Assembly: GCF_007995215.1 (NCBI RefSeq)
Contig: NZ_VCDK01000003.1
Location: 806,001-870,000, forward strand
Reading direction: 5' to 3'
DNA length: 64,000 nucleotides
Source of the DNA: Shimia ponticola
GTDB lineage: Bacteria; Pseudomonadota; Alphaproteobacteria; Rhodobacterales; Rhodobacteraceae
The notes beneath the pieces were generated by a model that was given only the letters and a program-made list of their open reading frames with translations, had not been told where the DNA came from and ran no database searches. The translations under genes were made by a program, and so were the position numbers. Shown in pieces: positions 27,153 through 37,053 of this stretch (position 1 is its first letter; each line of letters starts with the position of its first letter).

Positions 27153-29276
27153 CTACCCCCGCGTTTCGCGAATAATCCGCAGAATGTCTTGGGCGGCCTC
27201 TGGAATATTGGTCCCGGGGCCAAAGATCGCCTTCACGCCCGCGTTTTTCAGGAACTCATAATCCTGCTGAGGAATGACACCGCCGCAGATCACGATGATG
27301 TCCTCAGCATCCGCCGCCTTCAGCGCCTCGATCAGCTTCGGCGCAAGCGTCTTATGACCTGCCGCCTGCGAGGAAATGCCCACGACATGCACGTCGTTGT
27401 CAATCGCATCCTGCGCCGCCTCTTCCGGCGTCTGGAACAGCGGGCCTACATCGACGTCAAAGCCAATATCCGCAAAGGCTGTCGCGATGACCTTGGCCCC
27501 CCGGTCATGCCCGTCCTGCCCCATCTTCACGACCAGCATCCGGGGACGACGCCCCTCTTCCTGGGCAAACACATCCACAGCCTTTTGAATGGCCGCGAAC
27601 CCTTCGTCGCCCTCATAAGCCGCGCCATAGACACCCGCGAGCGTCTTCACTTCCGCCCGGTGGCGTCCAAATGTTCCTTCCATAGCGAGCGAAATCTCCC
27701 CAACGGTCGCGCGTGCGCGCGCAGCCTCGACTGCAGCGGCAAGCAAATTGCCGCCCTCTTCGGCCACGCGGCCCAGTTCCAATAATGCGGCGTCACAGGC
27801 CGCCTGATCGCGGGTCGCCTTGATCTTCTCAAGCTTGGCGACCTGCTGTTCACGAACGGCGACGTTGTCGACATCCAGAATGTCGATCTCGTCTTCCTTC
27901 TCCAGCCGGTACTTGTTCACACCGACGACAACTTCGTCGCCCCGGTCGACCATGGCCTGGCGGCGCGCCGCGCTTTCTTCGATCTTCAGCTTGGGCAGGC
28001 CAGAGGCCACGGCCTTGGTCATGCCGCCCATCTCTTCGACCTCTTCGATCAGCTTCCACGCCTCGTTGGCGAGTTCCTCGGTCAGGGCCTCGACATAGTA
28101 CGAGCCCGCAAGCGGATCGACGACGTTGGTCACGCCCGTCTCTTCTTGCAGGATCAATTGCGTGTTCCGCGCAATCCGCGCCGAGAACTCGGTCGGCAGC
28201 GCAATCGCCTCGTCAAACGAGTTGGTGTGCAGCGACTGCGTGCCACCCAGAACCGCGCTCATCGCCTCGAACGCCGTGCGCACAATGTTGTTATAGGGGT
28301 CCTGCTCCTGCAGGCTCACGCCTGACGTCTGGCAGTGGGTGCGCAGCATCAGCGACTTGGGGTTCTTCGGCTCAAACTCTGACATGATCCGGTGCCACAG
28401 CATCCGCGCCGCGCGCAGCTTGGCGGCCTCCATGAAAAAGTTCATGCCAATGGCGAAGAAGAAACTCAGACGCCCGGCGAACTTATCCACGTCCATGCCT
28501 GCAGCCAATGCCGTGCGAACGTACTCGCGCCCGTCGGCCAAGGTGTAAGCAAGCTCTTGCACAAGGTTCGCGCCAGCTTCCTGCATGTGGTAGCCGCTGA
28601 TCGAGATGCTGTTGAACTTTGGCATCTCGTTCGACGTGTACTCAATAATATCCGCGATGATCCGCATCGATGGCTCTGGCGGATAGATATACGTGTTCCG
28701 CACCATGAATTCTTTGAGAATGTCGTTTTGGATCGTTCCAGAAAGGGCCGCACGATCCACTCCCTGTTCCTCACCAGCCACGATAAAGGATGCAAGCACA
28801 GGAATAACTGCGCCGTTCATCGTCATGGAAACACTGATTTTTTCCAGCGGAATGCCGTCAAACAGCGTCTTCATGTCTTCGACGCTGTCAATCGCCACGC
28901 CCGCTTTGCCCACATCGCCGACAACGCGCGGGTGATCACTGTCATAGCCTCGGTGCGTCGCCAGATCGAAGGCAACGGAAACACCCTGCTGACCAGCAGC
29001 CAGAGCCTTGCGGTAAAACGCGTTGGACTCTTCGGCCGTTGAAAACCCTGCATATTGCCGGATCGTCCACGGACGGCCCGCATACATCGTTGCCTTCACA
29101 CCACGCGTGAAGGGCCCCTCGCCTGGGATACCGCGATCAAGCCCCGCCACGTCGTCCTCGGTGTAAAGAGGTTTGACCTTGATGCCTTCCAGCGTGTCCC
29201 ACGTCAGATCGTCCAACGGGCGTCCACGAAGCTCCTTCTCGGCAATCGCTTTCCAGCTGTCATATTTCTCTGTCAT
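27153..29276 (-). CDS. scpA: Methylmalonyl-CoA mutase
   Basis: A 707-residue single-chain mutase that converts (R)-methylmalonyl-CoA to succinyl-CoA using adenosylcobalamin. The N-terminal TIM barrel includes '[22 protein letters not shown]' and '[41 protein letters not shown]'. The C-terminal B12 domain has '[24 protein letters not shown]' with the DxHxxG base-off histidine. ATG 29276 follows AAAGGA; an upstream in-frame codon at 29330 adds non-family sequence. It completes the propionyl-CoA pathway with pccA and pccB. mcm or bhbA are alternative symbols. Confidence 0.95.
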   Translation of the reverse strand: MTEKYDSWKAIAEKELRGRPLDDLTWDTLEGIKVKPLYTEDDVAGLDRGIPGEGPFTRGVKATMYAGRPWTIRQYAGFSTAEESNAFYRKALAAGQQGVSVAFDLATHRGYDSDHPRVVGDVGKAGVAIDSVEDMKTLFDGIPLEKISVSMTMNGAVIPVLASFIVAGEEQGVDRAALSGTIQNDILKEFMVRNTYIYPPEPSMRIIADIIEYTSNEMPKFNSISISGYHMQEAGANLVQELAYTLADGREYVRTALAAGMDVDKFAGRLSFFFAIGMNFFMEAAKLRAARMLWHRIMSEFEPKNPKSLMLRTHCQTSGVSLQEQDPYNNIVRTAFEAMSAVLGGTQSLHTNSFDEAIALPTEFSARIARNTQLILQEETGVTNVVDPLAGSYYVEALTEELANEAWKLIEEVEEMGGMTKAVASGLPKLKIEESAARRQAMVDRGDEVVVGVNKYRLEKEDEIDILDVDNVAVREQQVAKLEKIKATRDQAACDAALLELGRVAEEGGNLLAAAVEAARARATVGEISLAMEGTFGRHRAEVKTLAGVYGAAYEGDEGFAAIQKAVDVFAQEEGRRPRMLVVKMGQDGHDRGAKVIATAFADIGFDVDVGPLFQTPEEAAQDAIDNDVHVVGISSQAAGHKTLAPKLIEALKAADAEDIIVICGGVIPQQDYEFLKNAGVKAIFGPGTNIPEAAQDILRIIRETRG

Positions 29277-29417
29277 ATTGCGGTCCTTTCGGCTGGCTGC
29301 CCCAACGGAACAGCGCTCATCCGGGCACAAACCCGTGACAATTCAAAAAGAAGACGGTCCCAATCCTTCGCCCCGTGCGAATTCGCGCTTATATGGTGTG
29401 GCGAAAGGAAGTGGTCC

Positions 29418-29936
29418 GTGAAAACACATCTGATTGCAGCATTGGCCGCCGTATTGGCCACCGCAGCCCCAAGTCTCGTTTCGGCGCAAGAGGCCGTCGT
29501 CAGCCCGGTGGTTGGTACCGCCGACACGCCTGAGGTGCCGCTTGATCCCGTCGCCGCATGGGAGGCTGACCGTACTGTCATACTCGCCGCGCCGGACGTT
29601 GATCTCGACGACTTCAAATGGCGTGCGCGTCCCATCATCATCTTTGCCGACAGCCCGCTTGACCCGGCCTTCCAGACACAAATGGAATACTTTGGCGAAG
29701 AGATGGACGAGGTCACAGATCGTGACATCGTATTGATCACGGACACTGACCCAGACGCGTTGTCAGACCTGCGGCGCGCATTGCGCCCACGCGGCTTCAT
29801 GATGGTGCTGATCGGAAAGGATGGCGGCGTCAAACTTCGCAAGCCTTTCCCTTGGGACATGCGCGAAATCGGCCGCACCATCGACAAGATGCCCATCCGC
29901 CAGCGCGAGATACAGGAGCGCCGCGGCGCACGCTGA
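29418..29936 (+). CDS. DUF4174 exported protein
   Basis: A 172-residue protein starting at GTG 29418 with AAGGAAG upstream. The signal peptide is residues 1-24 (…SLVSAQ). The DUF4174 domain covers about 55-165: 'FKWRARPIIIFADSPLDPAFQTQM', 'RDIVLITDTDPDALSDLRRALRPRGFMMVLIGKDGGVKLRKPFPW' and 'IGRTIDKMPIRQREI'. The fold is thioredoxin-like but has no redox cysteines. Function unknown. It faces both neighbours from the opposite strand, interrupting the propionyl-CoA genes. Confidence 0.88.
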   Translation: MKTHLIAALAAVLATAAPSLVSAQEAVVSPVVGTADTPEVPLDPVAAWEADRTVILAAPDVDLDDFKWRARPIIIFADSPLDPAFQTQMEYFGEEMDEVTDRDIVLITDTDPDALSDLRRALRPRGFMMVLIGKDGGVKLRKPFPWDMREIGRTIDKMPIRQREIQERRGAR

Positions 29937-29949
29937 TAGGTCGCACGCC

Positions 29950-30789
29950 TCATACGGCACCTGCCTGTGCCGGTGTCTCCGCCGGGGCCAACCACCGGAC
30001 ACCATCTTCTGGTCGCTGCAAGACCTCAATATCGCGGGCATAAGCCGCGTCGAGAGCTTCGATGTCTTCGGGCGTGAACAAGGTCACATCCGAGCCACGC
30101 GACGCGGCGGTGTTGACCTGCTTTTTGTTGACCTCAAGTCCCTTGCGCGGGGCGCCGGACAGCGTCGCAACAATCCGTTCGCTCACGTCGTTCAGGCATT
30201 CCTGCTGCCATAGGACCAGATTGCTGTCCGGGAAACTGCGCCGCACGCTGGCCACCACGGCGGGCCAGCCGTGAACCATCCTGAGCGCATCTTCGCGCAG
30301 CTTGGCCGGATCAGGAACCTCGCGCCCGCCACCGTGAATGTAGTTATAGCTCGACGTCCACCACGACGCATAGCTGCGCAGCCCAAGACCAATCATCGAA
30401 GGACGCTGCGGAAAGACCTGTGCATAGGCCGCCAGCCGCGCCTCTATGGTGGGATAGATCACGCCTTCGCGCATATTGCGCTCCATCGTGCCGATCATGT
30501 TTTCCTCCGACACGATGATCGTCTTAGTGCCCTTGCCCTCTTGCTCTTCAAACCAACGGGTGATGTTGCGGCGGACCTTCGTATGGCGGTTCACCGCCTT
30601 TACGGTCGTGGCCTGTCCGGCTTCGTTGCATTGCTCTGTGACGCGCGGAAACTCCTGCATCTGACGCAGGCGGTGCGGCCCCCAATACGCGCATTTGGCG
30701 GCGGCGTTTTTGTGTGCCGCCGTCCAAAGCGCGCCCTGGATCAGGGTCGAGCCTGTGCGATGTGCGCCGATATGCAGGACAAACCGCAA
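29950..30789 (-). CDS. Sulfotransferase-like protein
   Basis: A 279-residue protein whose N-terminus 'VLHIGAHRTGSTLIQGAL' (4-21) matches the 5'-phosphosulfate (PAPS) loop of sulfotransferases. A later 'TKTIIVSEENMIG' (about 89-101) fits the 'SSEE' strand region, and 'GLGLRSYASWWTSSYNYIH' (about 134-152) resembles the 3'-phosphate site. The acceptor is unknown; glycans and lipids are common. The stop is ten bases before that of nothing else; the start is ten bases after pccA, so it may be co-transcribed with pccA. Confidence 0.7.
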   Translation of the reverse strand: MRFVLHIGAHRTGSTLIQGALWTAAHKNAAAKCAYWGPHRLRQMQEFPRVTEQCNEAGQATTVKAVNRHTKVRRNITRWFEEQEGKGTKTIIVSEENMIGTMERNMREGVIYPTIEARLAAYAQVFPQRPSMIGLGLRSYASWWTSSYNYIHGGGREVPDPAKLREDALRMVHGWPAVVASVRRSFPDSNLVLWQQECLNDVSERIVATLSGAPRKGLEVNKKQVNTAASRGSDVTLFTPEDIEALDAAYARDIEVLQRPEDGVRWLAPAETPAQAGAV

Positions 30790-30798
30790 GGCGTGGCC

Positions 30799-32844
30799 TT
30801 ATTCGAATTCCATGATCACATCATCAACGGCCAAGCTGTCGCCAGCACCTGCGTTGATCTTGGTAACCGTGGCCTTCTTTTCGGCGCGCAGGATGTTTTC
30901 CATCTTCATGGCTTCCACCGTGCAAAGCGCTTGCCCTTCCTGCACCTCGTCGCCGACTTCGACATCGACCTTTACAATCAGGCCCGGCATCGGACACAGC
31001 AGCATCTTCGACGTATCCGGCGGCAGTTTCTCAGGCATCAGCTTGGCCAATTCCGCCTGCCGTGGGCTACGCACATGGACCTTCAGATCCGCTCCGCGGA
31101 ACCGAATGTTGAACCCACCTGTGATTTTGCGAACCTTAAGCGCGATCTCCGCACCGTCCACGCTGACACGTGCCAGCGTTTGCCCCGGGGTCCAGTCGCT
31201 CTCGACACGCATCACAGACCCATCATCAAAGCTTACATCCGCACCGCTTTGATCGGCCGCGACCGCGACGGCGAACTCCTCACCTTGCAGGGTCGCAACC
31301 CAGTTATTCCCAACGCGACGCGTGTGGTTGTCCATGCGACCCGTCACACGCGTGCGGCGAATTTCAGCCACGCGATGCATTGCCACACAGGCCGCCGCGA
31401 TCTGGCGCAGCTGACCATCATCCAGCGTCACACCTTCAAAGCCATCTGGATACTCTTCCTCGATGAAGGCCGTGGTCATGTTGCCGCTGGTGAATTTCTC
31501 ATGATCCATCACCGCCGCCACAAACGGCAAGTTATGACCGATGCCTTCGACCTCGAACCCGTCCAGAGCATTGCGCATCGCCTCAATCGCTGCCGGACGG
31601 TCCGCACCCCATGTGCAGAGTTTCGCGATCATCGGGTCATAATACATGCTGATCTCGCCGCCCTCATAGACGCCGGTATCGTTGCGCACCGCGGTTTCGC
31701 CCTCAGGCGCGTCGCCGTGCCAAGTCCCGGCCTCCGCCATCGGTCCAGCAGCCACTTCGATCGGGGGCCGATACTGGGTCAGACGGCCAATCGACGGCAG
31801 GAAACCACGATAAGGATCTTCGGCATAGAGGCGGTTTTCAATCGCCCAGCCCGTCAGCGTCACGTCATCTTGCGTCATTGTCAGCGGCTCACCGTTGGCA
31901 ACACGGATCATCTGTTCGACCAGATCAACACCGGTGATCAGTTCGGTCACAGGGTGTTCCACCTGCAGACGGGTGTTCATCTCAAGGAAATAGAAATTCC
32001 GCTCACCGTCCACGATGAATTCCACTGTCCCGGCAGAGGCATAGCCCACCGCCTTGGCCAGTGCGACGGATTGCTCGCCCATCGCCTTGCGGGTGGCTTC
32101 ATCCAGAAACGGAGACGGTGCCTCTTCAACAACCTTTTGGTTCCGTCGCTGGATCGAACATTCGCGTTCGCCAAGGTAGATGCAGTTGCCGTGTTGGTCC
32201 GCCAGCACCTGAATTTCGATGTGGCGCGGCTGAGTGACGAATTTCTCGATGAAAATCCGATCATCGCCAAAGCTGTTGGCAGCCTCGTTCTTGGACGACT
32301 GGAAGCCCTCGCGCGCTTCGTCATCGTTCCAGGCGATCCGCATGCCTTTACCGCCGCCCCCGGCAGAGGCCTTGATCATCACCGGATAGCCGATCTCGTT
32401 CGAAATCTTGACCGCTTCCTCGGCATCCTCGATCAGGCCCATGTAGCCTGGTACCGTCGACACCCCGGCCTCCTGCGCGATCTTCTTCGAGGTGATCTTG
32501 TCACCCATGCTCTCAATCGCGCCCGCTGGTGGCCCGATAAAGGCCACGTCAGCGGCCTCCAAAGCCTCGGCAAAAAGCTTGTTTTCCGACAGGAACCCAT
32601 AGCCTGGATGCACGGCCTGCGCGCCCGATTGCTTGATCGCATCCATGATCTTGTCGATCACGATGTAGGACTGGTTGGCAGGCGGCGGCCCGATATGGAT
32701 CGCCTCATCCGCCATCTGCACATGCAGCGCCTGCGCATCGGCATCCGAATAGACGGCCACCGTCTTGATGCCCATCTTACGCGCGGTCTTGATAACGCGG
32801 CAGGCAATCTCGCCACGGTTGGCGATCAGGATCTTGTCAAACAT
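30799..32844 (-). CDS. pccA: Propionyl-CoA carboxylase alpha subunit
   Basis: A 681-residue acyl-CoA carboxylase subunit. The biotin carboxylase domain occupies residues 1-450 (MFDKILIANRGEIACRV; ATP-grasp loop 'KASAGGGGKGMRIA'; 'HIEIQVLADQHGN'; 'FLEMNTRLQVEHPVTE'). A BT linker follows, and the C-terminal carrier domain holds the biotinylated lysine K647 in 'EAMKMEN'. It carboxylates biotin and delivers it to PccB. ATG 32844 is the conserved start; a codon at 32883 adds 13 odd residues. AAAGGA lies upstream. Confidence 0.95.
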   Translation of the reverse strand: MFDKILIANRGEIACRVIKTARKMGIKTVAVYSDADAQALHVQMADEAIHIGPPPANQSYIVIDKIMDAIKQSGAQAVHPGYGFLSENKLFAEALEAADVAFIGPPAGAIESMGDKITSKKIAQEAGVSTVPGYMGLIEDAEEAVKISNEIGYPVMIKASAGGGGKGMRIAWNDDEAREGFQSSKNEAANSFGDDRIFIEKFVTQPRHIEIQVLADQHGNCIYLGERECSIQRRNQKVVEEAPSPFLDEATRKAMGEQSVALAKAVGYASAGTVEFIVDGERNFYFLEMNTRLQVEHPVTELITGVDLVEQMIRVANGEPLTMTQDDVTLTGWAIENRLYAEDPYRGFLPSIGRLTQYRPPIEVAAGPMAEAGTWHGDAPEGETAVRNDTGVYEGGEISMYYDPMIAKLCTWGADRPAAIEAMRNALDGFEVEGIGHNLPFVAAVMDHEKFTSGNMTTAFIEEEYPDGFEGVTLDDGQLRQIAAACVAMHRVAEIRRTRVTGRMDNHTRRVGNNWVATLQGEEFAVAVAADQSGADVSFDDGSVMRVESDWTPGQTLARVSVDGAEIALKVRKITGGFNIRFRGADLKVHVRSPRQAELAKLMPEKLPPDTSKMLLCPMPGLIVKVDVEVGDEVQEGQALCTVEAMKMENILRAEKKATVTKINAGAGDSLAVDDVIMEFE

Positions 32845-32872
32845 TTGGATGCGGTCCTTTCCGTCGAACGAC

Positions 32873-32905
32873 AAAACCCCCACAGGCGTTCAGCCTGCAG
32901 GGGTT
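32873..32905 (-). terminator. Intrinsic terminator after the small lipoprotein gene
   Basis: On the minus strand AACCCCTGCAGGC, loop TGAAC, GCCTGTGGGGGTT is followed by TT. It separates the lipoprotein gene (stop 32955) from pccA, so pccA probably has its own promoter or depends on readthrough. Confidence 0.7.
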
Positions 32906-32954
32906 CTGAAGAAGTGTAGATTGTCCGGTCTGATCAACCGAACCTGTGTCAGAT

Positions 32955-33155
32955 TTAGTTACAGATGCCTGCGTCGTCGCAGAACACGCCGGCCACACCA
33001 CCAAGGATGGCGCCGGTCGTGCCGTCATTGCCTGTCGCGTCCGCAACGACCGCACCAGCCGCCGCACCAGCGACGCCGCGTTCCAGATCGTTGTCGAGGC
33101 AGCCCGCAAGGGTGACGACAGCAGCAAAGGCAGCAATGAATTTAAGGGCCTGCAT
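32955..33155 (-). CDS. Small lipoprotein with glycine-zipper-like segment
   Basis: A 66-residue protein. The lipobox is 'LAGC' (C19) in MQALKFIAAFAAVVTLAGC. The rest, 'GVAGAAAGAVVADATGNDGTTGAILGGVAGVFCDDAGIC', is Gly/Ala-rich with small residues spaced as in glycine-zipper proteins, plus two C-terminal cysteines. GGAGAT lies upstream. Probable outer-membrane lipoprotein of unknown role. Confidence 0.8.
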   Translation of the reverse strand: MQALKFIAAFAAVVTLAGCLDNDLERGVAGAAAGAVVADATGNDGTTGAILGGVAGVFCDDAGICN

Positions 33156-33279
33156 AGATTATCTCCTTCATTAGGCGTCAAAATCACGCCACAGACAGTG
33201 TAACCTTTGACCAACGCCGGGTTAAGCGCAAAGTTCCCGGCCTCTATCCAGAGCGTTGGGCGATAGTTTGCCGAGCCCA

Positions 33280-33636
33280 TCACCAATCCGCCTCTTCAAA
33301 GACTTTTGGGAAACTGGCCCGCGCCCGCGCCTCGTCGATCTTCATCAGTGCGTCATAGCTCTCGGGATCAAACGGATCCTCAGCGGCGATCACCTCGCGC
33401 CCAAAGAGCCAGCTCAGACGCCCGGCATCCAGATTGCCCCGTACAAACGGCTCGTCGCCAAACTGCGCCCAAAGCGCGGCCATAAACCCTTCATCCGCCC
33501 GGCGGTCCGCTGGACGACGATCCGCGTAGCGCTCGCGCTGAATGATCTTGGTCGGCGTACCCTTGGCGGGACGGCGGATCAGGAACTGATAATCGGTGCC
33601 CGGAAGGCGGCCTGGGAAACCGCGATGTTTCTCCAT
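33280..33636 (-). CDS. Conserved hypothetical protein
   Basis: A 118-residue soluble protein: MEKHRGFPGRLPGTDYQFLI at the N-terminus and 'LSWLFGREVIAAEDPFDPESYDALMKIDEARARASFPKVFEEADW' at the C-terminus. ATG 33636 has GGAGGG seven bases upstream; the preceding codon is GTG. No known motif. I recall such a protein near pcc genes in Rhodobacteraceae but know no function. Confidence 0.65.
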   Translation of the reverse strand: MEKHRGFPGRLPGTDYQFLIRRPAKGTPTKIIQRERYADRRPADRRADEGFMAALWAQFGDEPFVRGNLDAGRLSWLFGREVIAAEDPFDPESYDALMKIDEARARASFPKVFEEADW

Positions 33637-33705
33637 CACACGACCCTCCGGTTGGGGCGGTGATTAGGGGTCGGGACAGGCGTGACCGCCTGCCCCGGGG
33701 ATGTC

Positions 33706-33861
33706 TTACTTGTATTTGCCGGTGAAGGTCGGCTCAACGCTGATCGGCGCTGGATCGACGACGACAAATTCTTCGACAGCTGCGTCGTTGGTTTGACGCG
33801 CGCATGCCGCTGCGAGGGCAACGAGGCCCAGCATGACGGTAACTTTGATGCTCTTAGACAT
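33706..33861 (-). CDS. 51-residue lipoprotein
   Basis: The frame reads MSKSIKVTVMLGLVALAAAC, then ARQTNDAAVEEFVVVDPAPI and SVEPTFTGKYK. The lipobox 'LAAAC' places the lipidated cysteine at C20, leaving a 32-residue mature peptide. AGGAG lies eight bases before ATG 33861. The upstream gap of 214 bases (33862-34075) holds no gene; it may carry its promoter. Function unknown. Confidence 0.7.
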   Translation of the reverse strand: MSKSIKVTVMLGLVALAAACARQTNDAAVEEFVVVDPAPISVEPTFTGKYK

Positions 33862-34075
33862 GGATGTCTCCTGCTTCTGTCCACACGACCGCAGGCGTCT
33901 AAGCGCCTTTCTGGCCGTTCATACGAGGTAACGGTCACTTGGGGGTAACCTGTGGCCAGAATAGGGCAAATTGAGGCAAAATTGTATCCGTTGCAGGGCG
34001 CTTTCGGGGCCTGTGACGGGAAAGCCGCAAAAAGTTGTCCACATGAGAAGTCAGCCGCAACATATTGTGGAGTCA

Positions 34076-34537
34076 TTAAAAACCCTCCCAGATGCAGGCG
34101 CCGTTTTCAATACGAAATGCTTCGAAAAACTGGGTCGCGTCAGGCGTTGGCACGCCAAACTCCGATTCACGGTCCGACAGGCTGATTACAATCTGGACGG
34201 GTAAGTCCTCTGCATCCAGTCCCGGCAATACGTAGACTTCGCACAGATGCACAAAGTCGTCGGCGACCTCGGCATAGCCAACGTCACCACCGCGCGCGAT
34301 GGCGGGCATGACAAAGCGATATCGGGCCCAAAGCGCTCCATCCGCCTGTTCTTCGTAGAAGCTCTCTTGGAACGTCAGCTCTTGCCCCGACGGCACATCA
34401 AACGCCGTCGCAGGTGCAGCCATAACCATCAGCGATGTCAGGGTAAGTGTGCAGCCCCGACCCCCGATCTCTCGGGTCCTCCCGGTCAGGGCTGCAAGAC
34501 CCGCGGTCAATGTGCGGGTAATCCGGTGGGTCCTCAT
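34076..34537 (-). CDS. Exported protein of unknown function (possibly DUF6497)
   Basis: A 153-residue protein with a hydrophobic export signal (about 29-45, ending APATAF). The mature part has 'SGQELTFQESFYEEQADGALWARYRFVMPAIA', 'DFVHLCEVYVLPGL' and a C-terminal 'FEAFRIENGACIWEGF', with two cysteines that could pair. I think it fits DUF6497, a Rhodobacteraceae family, but am unsure. The start overlaps the previous gene by four bases; the true start may be a later ATG nearer the signal. Confidence 0.65.
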   Translation of the reverse strand: MRTHRITRTLTAGLAALTGRTREIGGRGCTLTLTSLMVMAAPATAFDVPSGQELTFQESFYEEQADGALWARYRFVMPAIARGGDVGYAEVADDFVHLCEVYVLPGLDAEDLPVQIVISLSDRESEFGVPTPDATQFFEAFRIENGACIWEGF

Positions 34538-34899
34538 GTCTGCATCCCCCGGCTGCTGCCTTTGGATGCCCAGTTGACCCAGCGGCGACGATTATCCGTA
34601 TTGCCCAAAAGATCAACGATATTATCGCTAACATGTCGCAGGCTTGGGCGGTTTTTTGAAAATTCTCCGCCCGCGCGGACCGTCAGCCCTGATGGACATG
34701 TCATAGTACATACCACTGGACGAAATCCGCGCAGCCCTTGCAGCCTGCGCCACAGGTCCTGCCGAATCTGTAAAGCCAGGCGTAGAGGGTCGCATTCCGG
34801 AAACTGCGCCTCCGCGCTCACATCAAAGCGCGGGTTCGGTCCCCGGCTGATCGTGACGCTGCCTGCGTCCCGCGTGATATGCCACCGCTTCAACTTCAC
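34534..34899 (-). CDS. Hypothetical protein in the pccB operon
   Basis: A 121-residue soluble protein beginning MKLKRWHITRDAGSVTISRG. It contains 'PECDPLRLALQIRQDLWRRLQGLRGFRPVVC' and a basic C-terminus 'RRRWVNWASKGSSRGMQ'. ATGA overlaps join it to RidA upstream and the exported-protein gene downstream, so the three are translated from one message. No family recognised. Confidence 0.65.
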   Translation of the reverse strand: MKLKRWHITRDAGSVTISRGPNPRFDVSAEAQFPECDPLRLALQIRQDLWRRLQGLRGFRPVVCTMTCPSGLTVRAGGEFSKNRPSLRHVSDNIVDLLGNTDNRRRWVNWASKGSSRGMQT

Positions 34900-35291
34900 G
34901 GACGCTTCGCCACGCAGTCAATCTCAACCAGCGCACCAACGGCCAGAGCCGTCACCCCAATTGTCGTCCGTGCTGGCCGCCGGTCGGCCGGAAAGAAACT
35001 CTGATAGGTCTCATTGAATGCCGCATAATCGCGTTCGAACTCGGTCAGATAACACCGACACTGCAGCACATGGGACAGATCCAGCCCGACGCCCTGGAGC
35101 ACGATCTCCAAATTCTCCATCACCTGCCGCGTCTGCGCCTCGATCCCCTCCGGCAACGCCGCATCCGGGGCCTCAGGGTCGGTCGGCATTTGGCCGGTCA
35201 AGATCACCCAGCCATCGGTTTCAACGGCGTGCGAGAACGGGGCCACCGGGCGTGGGCCGCCGGAAATCATGTGAAACTGTGGATCAGCCAT
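34896..35291 (-). CDS. RidA family protein (enamine/imine deaminase type)
   Basis: A 131-residue protein of the YjgF/YER057c/UK114 family. The key region is 'RPARTTIGVTALAVGALVEIDC' near the C-terminus, where the first conserved arginine binds the substrate carboxylate and the glutamate activates water in active RidA. 'PFSHAVETDGWVILTGQMP' is the N-terminal signature. Active members hydrolyse reactive 2-aminoacrylate-type enamines. It lies 67 bases after pccB. Confidence 0.88.
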   Translation of the reverse strand: MADPQFHMISGGPRPVAPFSHAVETDGWVILTGQMPTDPEAPDAALPEGIEAQTRQVMENLEIVLQGVGLDLSHVLQCRCYLTEFERDYAAFNETYQSFFPADRRPARTTIGVTALAVGALVEIDCVAKRP

Positions 35292-35358
35292 AGGTCTTCA
35301 TCTTTCCCAAAAAACTCTGGGGGAGTCCGAAGGACGGGGGCAAAGCCCCCATCAGAGA

Positions 35359-36891
35359 TCAGAGCGGAATGTTATCGTGCTTCTTCCACGGCATTTTCGC
35401 CTGCTTCGTCCGAAGCGACGCAAAGGCCCGGCACACCCGGCGGCGTGTCGATTGCGGCATGATCACCTCGTCGATGAAGCCACGCTCTGCGGCCACGAAC
35501 GGGTTTGCGAACCGGTCTTCGTAGTCCGCCGTGTGCTGCGCGATTTTTTCTTCGTCACCAAGGTCGGCACGGTGGATGATCTCAGTAGCCCCCTTCGCAC
35601 CCATGACGGCAATCTCTGAGGTCGGCCATGCGTAGTTGAAGTCACCGCGCAGGTGCTTCGATGACATCACCACATAGGCTCCGCCATAGGCCTTGCGCGT
35701 GATCACGGTCACCTTCGGCACCGTCGCTTCGCCATAGGCATAGAGCAGCTTCGCACCGTGTTTGATGATCCCGTCATATTCCTGGCTCTTCCCGGGCAGG
35801 AAGCCAGGCACGTCGACCAGCGTCAGGATCGGAATATCAAACGCATCGCAGAAGCGCACAAAGCGCGCGGCCTTGCGGGCCGAGTCGATGTCCAGACAAC
35901 CCGCCAGAACCATCGGCTGGTTGGCGACCACACCCACAGTGGACCCTTCCATACGAATGAAACCGGTAATCATGTTCTTGGCGAAATCCTCTTGGATCTC
36001 GTAGAAATCCCCCTCATCCGCGACCTTCAGGATCAGTTCCTTCATGTCGTAGGGCGTGTTCGGGTTCGCAGGCACCAGCGTATCAAGGCTGCTGTCCACG
36101 CGGGCCGGATCATCAAAGAACGGACGCGTCGGCGCCTTCTGCTGGTTGTTCGACGGCAGGAAGTCCACCAGACGCCGCACCTCTGCCAGCGCTTCGACAT
36201 CGTTTTCAAACGCGCCATCAGCGACCGAGGATTTCTTGGTATGGGTCGACGCCCCGCCCAGTTCTTCGGCCGTCACGACCTCATTCGTCACCGTTTTCAC
36301 CACGTCGGGGCCGGTGACAAACATGTAAGAGCTGTCTTTGACCATGAAGATGAAGTCGGTCATCGCAGGCGAATACACAGCGCCGCCCGCACATGGCCCC
36401 ATGATCACGCTGATCTGCGGCACGACACCAGAGGCGACGATGTTGCGTTGGAAAACCTCGCCATAGCCAGCAAGGCTGTCGACGCCCTCCTGAATCCGGG
36501 CACCACCTGAATCGTTCAGGCCAATCACAGGCGCGCCGTTCTGTACGGCCATATCCATGATTTTGCAGATTTTTTGCGCATGGGTGGCCGACACCGACCC
36601 ACCCAGAACGGTGAAGTCCTGGCTGAATACATAAACCATACGCCCATTGATCGTGCCCCAACCGGTCACGACACCGTCGCCCGCCGGACGGTTCTTTTCC
36701 ATCCCGAAATCCGTGCTGCGGTGCGCCACAAACATGTCGAACTCTTCAAAGCTGCCTTCGTCCAGCAAGAGCTCAATGCGTTCGCGTGCGGTCAACTTGC
36801 CCTTGGCGTGCTGCGATGCAATCCGGCGCTCTCCGCCACCCATGCGGGCAGCGTTGCGACGGTCTTCAAGTTCGTTCAGGATATCTTTCAT
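35359..36891 (-). CDS. pccB: Propionyl-CoA carboxylase beta subunit
   Basis: A 510-residue biotin-dependent carboxyltransferase, normal length. The crotonase-like halves include '[27 protein letters not shown]', '[12 protein letters not shown]' and '[14 protein letters not shown]' in the N-half, and '[27 protein letters not shown]' in the C-half. It transfers carboxyl from PccA biotin to propionyl-CoA. ATG 36891 has GAGAGGT just upstream. Divergent MFS gene and TTTGCAAA half-sites in the 162-base upstream gap point to control by the PccR-type regulator encoded at 38324. Confidence 0.95.
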   Translation of the reverse strand: MKDILNELEDRRNAARMGGGERRIASQHAKGKLTARERIELLLDEGSFEEFDMFVAHRSTDFGMEKNRPAGDGVVTGWGTINGRMVYVFSQDFTVLGGSVSATHAQKICKIMDMAVQNGAPVIGLNDSGGARIQEGVDSLAGYGEVFQRNIVASGVVPQISVIMGPCAGGAVYSPAMTDFIFMVKDSSYMFVTGPDVVKTVTNEVVTAEELGGASTHTKKSSVADGAFENDVEALAEVRRLVDFLPSNNQQKAPTRPFFDDPARVDSSLDTLVPANPNTPYDMKELILKVADEGDFYEIQEDFAKNMITGFIRMEGSTVGVVANQPMVLAGCLDIDSARKAARFVRFCDAFDIPILTLVDVPGFLPGKSQEYDGIIKHGAKLLYAYGEATVPKVTVITRKAYGGAYVVMSSKHLRGDFNYAWPTSEIAVMGAKGATEIIHRADLGDEEKIAQHTADYEDRFANPFVAAERGFIDEVIMPQSTRRRVCRAFASLRTKQAKMPWKKHDNIPL

Positions 36892-36956
36892 GGGCACCTC
36901 TCTTGACCGCGCACCCTAAAGGAGTGCTGCACTGCGGAAAAGAAATATCCAGCGAA

Positions 36957-37004
36957 TTTGCAAACTATTTGCCGAGCGAGTTGGAATATTTGCAAATCTG
37001 CGAA
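36957..37004. promoter_or_regulatory. Likely PccR operator upstream of pccB
   Basis: Perfect TTTGCAAA at 36957-36964 and 36989-36996, each followed by a degenerate half-site (TTTGCCGA at 36968-36975, TCTGCGAA at 36997-37004). PccR of Rhodobacter sphaeroides is reported, as I recall, to use paired TTTGCAAA elements at pccB. Spacing differs here (3 and 0 bases between half-sites). It may also affect the divergent MFS gene. Confidence 0.7.
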
Positions 37005-37053
37005 TTGTACCGATGCCATCGACACTTGCGCGCCACAGGCCTAGGTCCGGATC

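Noticed and set aside
30271-32919. An 882-residue plus-strand open frame opposite pccA
   Set aside because: It mirrors pccA codons throughout, has no domain sequence, and pccA on the other strand is unmistakable.
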